From: an uncultured Flammeovirgaceae bacterium
Lineage (GTDB): Bacteria; Bacteroidota; Bacteroidia; Cytophagales; Cyclobacteriaceae
Reading direction: 5' to 3'
Assembly (NCBI GenBank): GCA_937884755.1
Contig: CAKZYJ010000512.1
Coordinates: 89,299 to 153,298 of the forward strand
Length of the DNA: 64,000 bases
In this document: in pieces, positions 56,540 through 64,000 of the stretch
Numbering within the stretch: the first letter of the stretch is position 1
How the letters are laid out: each line of letters opens with the position of its first letter
Made by a program: the position numbers and the translations under genes
The notes under the pieces: model-generated
What the model was told of the DNA's origin: nothing
Database searches by the model: none
Seen by the model: only the letters and a program-made list of their open reading frames with translations

Positions 56540-59500
56540 ATGTTTAAAGAAATTTTTGCCTTTGAGCTGCGCCAGCACTTCACCCAATATATGGTGTACA
56601 TCTTTTTCCTGATTTTAGGATTATTGGTGTTTGGTGCGGTAGCAAGCGATAGTGTAACTATCGGGGGAGATACTGGAAACATTAACAAGAATGCACCTTA
56701 TGTTATTGCTCAGTATACAGCTGTTATCAGCATATTGGGGATAGTTTTGGTTACTGCATTTATAAACAGTGCAGCTCTACGGGATTTCCATCACAAATAC
56801 GATCAAATCTTATTTTCAACCCCAGTTAAGAAGGGCAGCTTCCTTTTTGGCCGATTTCTAGGAGGATACCTAGCCGCCATAGTTCCGTTTCTAGGAGTGT
56901 TTGCGGGGATAATTGTTGGAAGTGCTATGCCCTGGATGGAACCCGAACTAATCGGTCCGTTTATGCCTCAAGCCTATCTGAATAGCTTACTCATTTTTAT
57001 TTTGCCCAATACACTGTTGGTCGCTGCCGTAGTTTTTGCTTTAGCCGCTTCTTTTCGAAGTACTATTGTTTCTTTCATCGGCTCAATTGTCCTGTTGGTT
57101 CTTTACATAGTGTCCTTGATTGTTGTCGGCGATTTGGATAACGAAACGCTGGGAATGATGCTTGATCCATTCGCTATTCGTACTTATAATATTGCTACTA
57201 AGTATTGGACCGTAGCCGATAAAAATACCCTGACCGTCAGCCTGTCGGGCTACGTGCTGTTAAACCGTTTACTCTGGACTGGTGTCGCATTAGCTGTTCT
57301 ATTCGTGACGTACGTATCTTTTAGTTTCTCAGGCCGTAGCCGTCGTCGTAAAACCACTACTGTTGAACAGCCTGCTGAGGTTAAACCAAGCTTCGTTCAA
57401 TTAGAAGCATTGCCTTCAGCCACCTTAGAATATGGCCGAGGAGCCCGGTGGCAACAGTTTATCAATCAAATAAAAATAGACTTTCTGGGTACAGTAAGCA
57501 GTACCCCATTTATCATTATACTCCTTGTTGGGTTAGTAAATACGTTATCTAATCTATGGTATGTGACTTCAGCGGCTGGAGACGTTGTAAACTACCCAGT
57601 GACCTACAATGTGCTGGGTACCCTAGAGGGGGCATTATTCATTTTCATATACGCCATCATCATCTACTACAGTGGAGTATTGGTGTGGAAAGAACGGGAT
57701 GCTCAGATGGAAACTTTCTACGATGCCTACGCCTATCCGGATTGGATCATGTATCTGGCGAAGATCATCAGTCTCATAGGCCTGATTGCAATTGTGTTTT
57801 TGATCAGTATCGCCTGCGGAGTGTTGGTTCAATTGATGAATGGATATACCCGAATCCAGCTGGATGTGTACCTGATAGACATGGGTATAGAGTGGGTTTC
57901 CATGATTTACATCGCCGTATTTTCAATATTTATCCACGTTTTGGTGAATAATAAATACTTGGGATACTTTGTCATAGTTGCCTTTTTACTATTTCAAGAG
58001 TTCGTCATTAAAGAGGCTTGGAATGTAAATCATAACCTATTGTTTTTTGGTGGATATCCAGGTTACACCTATTCGGATATGAATGGTTTCGGACCATCAT
58101 TTACCGGAGCACTTTGGTTTCAGCTATATTGGATGCTATTCTGTGGTTTGCTGAGTATTGGAGCTATTCTGTTTTGGATACGAGGAAAAGAAACGCAGTT
58201 TGTTAAACGCCTTCAAATCGCCCAGCGGCGGTTCACTCCCGAGCTAAGAAACACCACGGTTGGCATAGCCAGCGTATGGCTTTTGGTAGGAGGGTTTATT
58301 TTCTATAACACGAACATACTTAACGATTACATTAACCCGGAAACATTACAAGAACGTCAGGCCGAGTACGAGCGTCAGTACAAACAGCACGAAGGCATCG
58401 CCCAGCCTCGGCTTACTTCGGCTAAGTACTATATTGATCTAGAACCCTACGAGCGGAATCTAAAAGCTCGCACCGAGCTGGTGATAAAAAATAAAACCAA
58501 TCAACCGATTGACTCTCTGCATTTTACTTACTCTTCTACGGGAGTAGCACTAGAGAAAATTGAATTGCTATCCGCTGAAATTGCATTGGATGACCCTGTT
58601 TTGGGCGACCGGATTTATCGTTTGGCTCAGCCATTGCAACCCGGCGATTCTATGGAGATGACTGTTTATAGTGCTTACGAATCTCGTGGATTTGAGAATG
58701 GGAGTAGTATTACCGAAATAGTGAAAAACGGCACTTTCTTTAACAATGGTTTAATTCTTCCTTCTTTCGGCTACGATAAAAGCCGAGAGATTGCTGATCG
58801 ACAGGATCGCAAAGACTATGATTTACCGAAACGTGATCGGATGCCGTTGATTGACGACGAACCAGCTTGGAATCAGAACTATATTACTGATGATGCAGAT
58901 TGGGTTCACTTCGAGACAGTAATGAGCACCGCGCTCGATCAAATTGCGGTAGCTCCTGGAACACTAGTAAAGGAGTGGGAAGAAAACGGAAAACGCTACT
59001 TTCACTATCGATTAGAAAACCAGGTGTTAGCCTTCGGCTCATTTATCTCTGCTCGCTACGAGGTGCTTCGCGACCGTTGGAATGATGTAGACGTAGAGAT
59101 TTACTATCAGCCTGAGCACGATTATAATGTGGAGCGAATGGCCAAAGCAGTAAAAGCATCGCTGGAGTATTACTCTCGCGAATTCCGACCGTATCCGCAT
59201 AAGCAAGCCCGAATTATCGAGTTTCCACGCTATGCCACCTTCGCCCAGGCCTTCCCGGGTACAATGCCGTATTCAGAAAGCATTGGCTTTATTGAGAACC
59301 TGGAGGATGAAGACTCCCGCGACCGGGTGCTGCACGTAGTCGCACACGAGATGGCCCATCAGTGGTGGGCGCATCAAGTCATTGGAGCTGATGTACAGGG
59401 GGCGACTCTTTTATCTGAGACCATGGCGCAGTACGCTTCTCTGATGGTCATGAAGCGAGAAAAGAACGAGAAGAGTGTGCGAGATTACCGACGCTACGAA

Positions 59501-60136
59501 GTTGATAATTATCTGCGTTCAAGAGGATCAGAAGAGATTAAGGAAGTGCCGCTGTGGCTGGTAGAGAATATGGGCTATATTCACTATCAGAAGGGCAGTA
59601 ATGTGATGTACGCTCTACAAAACTACATCGGCGAAGAAAAGGTAAATCAGGCTTTGCAAGATTACGCTCAACAAGTTGCGTATCAAGAACCACCTTACAC
59701 TACTTCTCGGGAACTAATGACATACTTTCGAGCGGTTACCCCTGATTCGTTACAATCTTTTGTGACGGATCTGTTTGAGCGCATCACGCTCTATAGCAAT
59801 CAAACGAAAGAGGCTAGCTATCAAGAACTAGAAAACGGAAAATATCAGGTGAATTTTACCACTGCATCCAAGAAGTTTTACGCTGATTCTCTCGGTGCCG
59901 AAAGCGAAGTGCCTATTAATGATTGGATTGACATTGGGGTGTACGCCGAAGATGAAGAAGGTGAAGATGAGTTGATTTATATTGATCGGCGAAAAATCAC
60001 CAAAGAAGATAATACCTTTTTGGTAGTTGTTGATCAAAAGCCTAGTAAAGTTGGTATCGACCCCAATGCCTTACTAGTAGACCGAGTGCCAAATGATAAT
60101 ACCAGGAAGGTAGTGGCAGACACTGAGACCGATTAA
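56540..60136 (+). CDS. Fused ABC-2 type permease / M1 family metallopeptidase
   Basis: 1198 residues. Two sets of hydrophobic segments (about 1-270 and 320-600) resemble two ABC-2 permease halves in one chain. The region from ~640 is a periplasmic M1-type domain: beta-rich N-terminal part, then zinc site HEMAHQWW (His936, Glu937, His940), a downstream Glu960 in LLSETMAQY, and YQKG with Tyr1016. The classical GAMEN is replaced by GTMPYSE (907-913), and there are 19 rather than 18 residues between His940 and Glu960. Such permease-peptidase fusions are annotated in many Bacteroidota, but their role is not established. Works with the preceding ATPase; the substrate is unknown. Confidence 0.9.
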   Translation: MFKEIFAFELRQHFTQYMVYIFFLILGLLVFGAVASDSVTIGGDTGNINKNAPYVIAQYTAVISILGIVLVTAFINSAALRDFHHKYDQILFSTPVKKGSFLFGRFLGGYLAAIVPFLGVFAGIIVGSAMPWMEPELIGPFMPQAYLNSLLIFILPNTLLVAAVVFALAASFRSTIVSFIGSIVLLVLYIVSLIVVGDLDNETLGMMLDPFAIRTYNIATKYWTVADKNTLTVSLSGYVLLNRLLWTGVALAVLFVTYVSFSFSGRSRRRKTTTVEQPAEVKPSFVQLEALPSATLEYGRGARWQQFINQIKIDFLGTVSSTPFIIILLVGLVNTLSNLWYVTSAAGDVVNYPVTYNVLGTLEGALFIFIYAIIIYYSGVLVWKERDAQMETFYDAYAYPDWIMYLAKIISLIGLIAIVFLISIACGVLVQLMNGYTRIQLDVYLIDMGIEWVSMIYIAVFSIFIHVLVNNKYLGYFVIVAFLLFQEFVIKEAWNVNHNLLFFGGYPGYTYSDMNGFGPSFTGALWFQLYWMLFCGLLSIGAILFWIRGKETQFVKRLQIAQRRFTPELRNTTVGIASVWLLVGGFIFYNTNILNDYINPETLQERQAEYERQYKQHEGIAQPRLTSAKYYIDLEPYERNLKARTELVIKNKTNQPIDSLHFTYSSTGVALEKIELLSAEIALDDPVLGDRIYRLAQPLQPGDSMEMTVYSAYESRGFENGSSITEIVKNGTFFNNGLILPSFGYDKSREIADRQDRKDYDLPKRDRMPLIDDEPAWNQNYITDDADWVHFETVMSTALDQIAVAPGTLVKEWEENGKRYFHYRLENQVLAFGSFISARYEVLRDRWNDVDVEIYYQPEHDYNVERMAKAVKASLEYYSREFRPYPHKQARIIEFPRYATFAQAFPGTMPYSESIGFIENLEDEDSRDRVLHVVAHEMAHQWWAHQVIGADVQGATLLSETMAQYASLMVMKREKNEKSVRDYRRYEVDNYLRSRGSEEIKEVPLWLVENMGYIHYQKGSNVMYALQNYIGEEKVNQALQDYAQQVAYQEPPYTTSRELMTYFRAVTPDSLQSFVTDLFERITLYSNQTKEASYQELENGKYQVNFTTASKKFYADSLGAESEVPINDWIDIGVYAEDEEGEDELIYIDRRKITKEDNTFLVVVDQKPSKVGIDPNALLVDRVPNDNTRKVVADTETD

Positions 60137-60151
60137 AGTATTTAGCGCAAG

Positions 60152-61873
60152 CTAGTGAGAATCACGGGGCACTTCTGATCCTGAGCCGCCCCGAAGAAAG
60201 TCAAAATCAGCCCCTAGGTGAGATTGCTGTACATGGTCAATATAGAGCTGAGCGTAGCCGCGTCCGTAGCCCAGATTCGTGGCTTCCCACTTCTGTCGGC
60301 GTTCGGCTAGTTCTTCATCCGAAACATCCAGGTGTAGCTTACGGGCTTCAACGTCTAGTTCAATCATATCTCCAGTCTCAACTAAAGCCAGATTGCCACC
60401 TACTGCTGATTCTGGGGATACGTGGAGTACAACTGTGCCGTAGGCTGTTCCGCTCATTCGTCCGTCAGAAATTCTTACCATGTCCTCAATACCCTTTTCC
60501 AGTAGCTTTTTGGGCAAGCCCAAATTACCTACTTCCGGCATACCGGGGTAGCCTTTGGGGCCGACCTGCTTCAACACCATCACCGAATTTTCGTCAATGT
60601 CCAAGTCGGGATCATCAATTCGAGCGTGGTAATCTTCAATAGTTTCAAAAACTGCGGCGGGGCCCCTATGCTTCATGAGAGCTGGAGTAGCAGCGGAAGG
60701 TTTAATAACCGCCCCGTTTTCGGCCAGGTTTCCTTTCACTACGGCAATACCTGATTTTTCTTTGAAGGGCCTATCAATCTTGGCAATTACCTCATCATTG
60801 TAACAGGGTGCGGCCTCAGAATTTTCACCGATTGTTTTTCCGTTTACCGTCATCGCATCCCAGTGAAGGTACTCTTTTAGCTCTTTTAGTACCACCGGCA
60901 AGCCACCGGCGTAGTAAAAGTCCTCCATCAGGTACTTGCCTGAGGGCATCAGATTGACTAATAGCGGAATATCATGCCCCAGCCGATCAAAATCATCCAA
61001 CGTTAACTCTACCCCTAAGCGCCCAGCGATGGCTAGCAGATGAATAATTGCATTGGTAGAACCGCCTATGGCGGCGTTGGTGATGATGGCGTTCTCAAAT
61101 GCTTCTCGGGTGAGAATTTTGGACATTTTCAAATCCTCGTGCACCATCTCAACAATTCTTCGGCCTGCCATATGAGCCAACGTACGCCGACGGGAGTCTA
61201 CTGCCGGAATAGCCGCATTGTGGGGCATTCCCATGCCAAGTGATTCTACCATGCTAGCCATAGTGGAAGCGGTTCCCATCGTCATACAGTGCCCTCGGCT
61301 GCGCGATTGACAAGATTCGGCATAAAAGAACTCTTCCTGAGTAATTTTTCCCGCTCGCAGATTTTCGCTGAATTGCCACACGGCAGTACCTGATCCGATA
61401 TCTTCGCCCCGGTACTTTCCGTTGAGCATGGGGCCACCGGAGATAACCAGGGTAGGGAGGTCAACACTGGCGGCACCCATCATTGTAGAAGGCGTAGTCT
61501 TATCGCAGCCACAGAGCAAAATAACTCCGTCCATCGGGTTGCCCCGGATAGATTCTTCAGCATCCATGCTAGCCAGGTTGCGGAAGAGCATGGCGGTAGG
61601 CTTGAGCAGCGTTTCGCCCAGTGACATAATCGGAAACTCAAAGGGAAAACCACCTGCTTCGTAGACACCCCGTTTCACGTACTCCGCCAATTCGCGGAAG
61701 TGAGCGTTGCAGGGCGTGAATTCCGACCAGGTGTTGCAGATACCAATGATCGGGCGACCGTCGAAGGCATGGTCGGGCAAACCCTGGTTTCGCATCCAAG
61801 AGCGGTAGATGAATCCCATTTTATCGGTTTTGCCAAACCAATCGTGGCTGCGTAATTTCTTTTCTTCAGGCAT
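60152..61873 (-). CDS. IlvD/Edd family dehydratase, pentonate (L-arabinonate) type
   Basis: 573 residues. The sequence LRSHDWFGKTDKMGFIYRSW and GRPIIGICNTWSEFTPCNAHFRELAE closely resemble pentonate dehydratases such as L-arabinonate dehydratase, which yield 2-keto-3-deoxy acids. They resemble true dihydroxy-acid dehydratases (IlvD) less. Iron-sulfur cluster cysteines are Cys55 (TPCNAH), Cys123 (GCDKTTP) and Cys196 (SRGHCMTMG). GGSTNAIIHLLAIAGRLG and KPSAATP follow. The substrate is inferred by similarity. No other sugar-acid or branched-chain amino-acid gene is adjacent. Converges on the permease gene. Confidence 0.85.
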   Translation of the reverse strand: MPEEKKLRSHDWFGKTDKMGFIYRSWMRNQGLPDHAFDGRPIIGICNTWSEFTPCNAHFRELAEYVKRGVYEAGGFPFEFPIMSLGETLLKPTAMLFRNLASMDAEESIRGNPMDGVILLCGCDKTTPSTMMGAASVDLPTLVISGGPMLNGKYRGEDIGSGTAVWQFSENLRAGKITQEEFFYAESCQSRSRGHCMTMGTASTMASMVESLGMGMPHNAAIPAVDSRRRTLAHMAGRRIVEMVHEDLKMSKILTREAFENAIITNAAIGGSTNAIIHLLAIAGRLGVELTLDDFDRLGHDIPLLVNLMPSGKYLMEDFYYAGGLPVVLKELKEYLHWDAMTVNGKTIGENSEAAPCYNDEVIAKIDRPFKEKSGIAVVKGNLAENGAVIKPSAATPALMKHRGPAAVFETIEDYHARIDDPDLDIDENSVMVLKQVGPKGYPGMPEVGNLGLPKKLLEKGIEDMVRISDGRMSGTAYGTVVLHVSPESAVGGNLALVETGDMIELDVEARKLHLDVSDEELAERRQKWEATNLGYGRGYAQLYIDHVQQSHLGADFDFLRGGSGSEVPRDSH

Positions 61874-61971
61874 GAAAGAAGTAGTTAGGTTATGTAGAAG
61901 TATCTAATATGCAGGTTGAGGGATGAAATCACAAACAGTAACTGCTTTAAGAGAAAATAATTTGCGAATTG

Positions 61972-62463
61972 CTAATGAGGGCGCCACCGGAAAGACTTCT
62001 CATCAATAGCGCGCATGGTACATAGTATGCCATCCAAATGATCATATTCGTGTTGTACTAGCTCGGCCATTTTGGGTTCTTCAATTAGCCATTCTTGTGG
62101 TTGAAACATGTCGTTCAAGTGTTTGATTTTTAAATATTTATGTCTGTTTACCTGAACTAAAAGATTAGGAAAACTCATACAATCATCCCAGAGGGTAAAC
62201 TGCTCATCACTCGTCCAGACAATCTCCGGGTTGATGATCACTTTGGGTTGATCTACATTCAGGTAGAAAAGTCGTTTCATAATACCTAGTTGAGGTGCGG
62301 CAATACCTCTTCCGAAGTTGTACTTCTCTCTAATTTCCTCCATTACGTTGTGTAAATCACGCACCCATTCATCGAGAAGATGAGAATCACGCTCCGTTAC
62401 CGGTTCACAAACTTCGTACAGTCGCGGGTCGCCTAATAGTAGTAAGTCTTTTAAATGTTTCAT
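61972..62463 (-). CDS. Divergent peptide deformylase-like protein
   Basis: 163 residues with deformylase motifs: GRGIAAPQ (51-58, GxGxAAxQ), DDCMS (93-97) where typical enzymes have EGCLS, and QHEYDHLDG with metal-binding His138 and His142 and catalytic Glu139. Cys95 remains as metal ligand. The changed second motif suggests a divergent (type III-like) member, which may not be the main deformylase. Lies 98 bases upstream of the dehydratase on the same strand. Confidence 0.85.
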   Translation of the reverse strand: MKHLKDLLLLGDPRLYEVCEPVTERDSHLLDEWVRDLHNVMEEIREKYNFGRGIAAPQLGIMKRLFYLNVDQPKVIINPEIVWTSDEQFTLWDDCMSFPNLLVQVNRHKYLKIKHLNDMFQPQEWLIEEPKMAELVQHEYDHLDGILCTMRAIDEKSFRWRPH

Positions 62464-62634
62464 GTTCTACATTAGAGAGCACAAGATACTATGTGTATCG
62501 CGATTACTAAAACCAACTTTGCGATAGAAGTAGTCCTAAAGCAAAAACTAACTGACTATATTTAACATCTAGCAATAGATTTCCAATTCGGCCTTATAAT
62601 GGCCTAAGCTGACACTTGATAGCACACTAAAAGT

Positions 62635-63891
62635 ATGAAAAGTATATCTGAATGGACTTTGATAACCGTTTTGCCACTTCTGTTAACCACTTGTACTTCG
62701 CCTACCCAAGAAAACGAAGCTTCTTTAGTAACTAATTCATCAGAATATATTACCTACGGTGACGAAGTTTCCTTTATGAAACAGTATACTGAAATTGTTG
62801 AGTTGAGTGAACCCTCTGGGGAGGGAAGAATTGCCGTTTTGCCCGCACTTCAAGGAAGGGTTATGACAAGTAGCGCATCCGGTCAGAACGGACGTAGCTA
62901 CGGCTGGATTAACCGGGAACTGTTTGAGTCGGGCGATACGTTAGCCCACATTAACCCCTATGGGGGCGAAGAGCGATTCTGGCTAGGTCCTGAAGGAGGA
63001 CAGTTCTCTATCTTTTTTGAACCGAAGTCAGAGTTTAACCTCGACAATTGGCAAACACCTGAACTGATTGATCTTGAACCCTTTACGGTAAAAAATCAAT
63101 CATCAGGGCAAGTAGTCTTCACTAAAGCGGCTTCTCTTACCAATTATTCGGGTTTTCAGTTTGATTTGGGCATAGAGCGGGAAGTGAGGATCTTATCAGA
63201 GGCAGATATCATTAAAGCGTTTGGGTTGAATAATCTGGATGGCATTCAAGCAGTAGCTTATCAGACATCCAATACGCTTACCAATGTGGGTGAGGAAGAT
63301 TGGCGGGAGGAAACAGGATTACTGTCTATCTGGCTGCTAGGAATGTTTAATCCGTCGCCGAACACTACGGTCATTTTACCTTATATCTCAGGAAGTGAAG
63401 CTGAACTAGGCCTACCGGTTAATGATACCTATTTTGGAAAAGTACCCGAAGAACGATTAGTGATCGCGGAAAAAGTGATTTATTTCAGCGGTGATGGAAA
63501 GTACCGAAGCAAGATAGGCCTTTCTCCGAACCGAGCTAAAAACATTATCGGATCGTATGATTCGGCCAACGGTATTCTAACTGTCGTTAAGTACAGTAAG
63601 CCGGAAGGGGTAACCAAGTACGTGAATTCGCTTTGGGAAATACAGGAAAAACCCTACGCGGGGGATGTAGTCAACTCCTACAATGACGGGTCAGCAGAAC
63701 CAGGAAAAAAACCGCTAGGGCCATTCTACGAGTTAGAAACATCTTCCCCAGCATTGGCTTTGAAAGTAGGCGAAAGTGGCACCCATGAACAGATTACTTG
63801 TCATATAGAGGGCGATGAGGAAAAACTGAATGTGATAATAAAACAGTTGTTCGGAGTCTCAATTGATGAAATCAAAAACGCGTTTGAGTAG
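62635..63891 (+). CDS. Lipoprotein of uncharacterised family (DUF6786-like)
   Basis: 418 residues with a lipobox (LLLTTC, Cys20), so periplasm-facing and membrane-anchored. The segment GDEVSFMKQYTEIVEL and the aldose-epimerase-like NPYGGEERFWLGPEGGQFSIFFEP remind me of a family named DUF6786; I am moderately sure of the name. The latter motif suggests a galactose-mutarotase-like beta-sandwich, though no catalytic residues are established. Divergent from the deformylase-like gene, near the sugar-acid dehydratase, so a carbohydrate link is possible. Confidence 0.7.
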   Translation: MKSISEWTLITVLPLLLTTCTSPTQENEASLVTNSSEYITYGDEVSFMKQYTEIVELSEPSGEGRIAVLPALQGRVMTSSASGQNGRSYGWINRELFESGDTLAHINPYGGEERFWLGPEGGQFSIFFEPKSEFNLDNWQTPELIDLEPFTVKNQSSGQVVFTKAASLTNYSGFQFDLGIEREVRILSEADIIKAFGLNNLDGIQAVAYQTSNTLTNVGEEDWREETGLLSIWLLGMFNPSPNTTVILPYISGSEAELGLPVNDTYFGKVPEERLVIAEKVIYFSGDGKYRSKIGLSPNRAKNIIGSYDSANGILTVVKYSKPEGVTKYVNSLWEIQEKPYAGDVVNSYNDGSAEPGKKPLGPFYELETSSPALALKVGESGTHEQITCHIEGDEEKLNVIIKQLFGVSIDEIKNAFE

Positions 63892-63926
63892 AGTCCTCAG
63901 GCCGAATATCCTTGGTGATCGCTATA

Positions 63927-63958
63927 TTTGGCAATCGCGAACCATAGCATTACTTTTG
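63927..63958 (+). promoter_or_regulatory. Bacteroidota-type promoter of the right-edge gene
   Basis: TTTG (63927-63930), 20 bases, then TACTTTTG (63951-63958): an exact match to TTTG-N19/20-TAnnTTTG. Transcription would start near 63965, about 20 bases before the ATG at 63984. A second -7-like TATATTTG lies at 63923-63930 and overlaps the -33 element. Confidence 0.6.
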
Positions 63959-63983
63959 CAAGAGCATCACTATTCTACCGCCT

Positions 63984-64000
63984 ATGAAACTGTATCGTAC
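63984..64000 (+). CDS. Start of a gene cut by the window edge
   Basis: An ATG followed by AAACTGTATCGTAC (MKLYR) lies just downstream of a well-formed promoter. Too short to identify; only the promoter context supports it. Confidence 0.4.

Noticed and set aside
1..64000. Prophage, insertion sequence, CRISPR array or toxin-antitoxin cassette
   Set aside because: I found no transposase, integrase, regularly spaced direct repeats or recognisable toxin pair.

Overview
The window looks like chromosomal DNA of a marine or surface-living member of the Bacteroidota, most likely the order Cytophagales. Evidence: a giant secreted protein ending in the gliding-motility-associated (type B) T9SS sorting domain beside a PorP/SprF-type membrane protein; LytS/LytTR two-component pairs; weak Shine-Dalgarno signals with several TAnnTTTG -7 boxes; a frameshifted ligase of the type found with the bacterial ligase-associated DNA repair genes; and moderately AT-rich intergenic DNA. 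I see no prophage, insertion sequence, CRISPR array or rRNA. Most of the window is core genome.

Layout. 1-1210: frameshifted ATP-dependent DNA ligase. 1280-3240: secreted sulfatase and a small lipoprotein. 3242-7822 (minus): leuS, a CHAD protein and a Rossmann-fold epimerase/reductase. 7907-11087: tightly packed queD-lpxB-cutC-endonuclease/exonuclease/phosphatase operon, then a secreted Kelch protein. 12463-15901 (minus): tig-clpP-clpX, headed by tRNA-Leu(UAG). 16242-20422: (p)ppGpp synthetase/hydrolase, Fur-family regulator, purA. 20419-30683 (minus): a 3094-residue SprB-like adhesin and its PorP/SprF partner. 31082-38659: outer-membrane barrel protein, then a TetR-TolC-adaptor-RND efflux operon. 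38718-41422: membrane metallophosphoesterase and dnaA. 41979-45822: both subunits of methylmalonyl-CoA mutase. 45849-47647 and 53009-54714: two LytTR regulator/histidine kinase pairs. 47843-52725: two secreted alpha/beta hydrolases around aconitase. 54913-60136: a periplasmic twin-repeat protein, an ABC ATPase and a fused ABC permease/M1 peptidase. 60152-63891: pentonate-type dehydratase, divergent deformylase-like protein, and a lipoprotein of uncharacterised family. A new gene with a good promoter starts at the right edge.

How the genes fit together. The proteostasis operon (trigger factor, ClpP, ClpX) and stringent-response/purine genes are housekeeping. The adhesin and PorP/SprF form a cell-surface secretion pair that probably uses T9SS components encoded elsewhere. 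The least understood module is at 53-60 kb: a two-component pair, a small secreted repeat protein, and an ABC system whose permease carries a peptidase domain. Together they could form a sensed envelope export/processing unit, but the grouping is inferred from adjacency. The most concrete sequence-level oddities are the ligase frameshift, terminator-like hairpins lying directly before the purA and metallophosphoesterase start codons, and a 15-bp perfect hairpin between the adhesin and porP genes.
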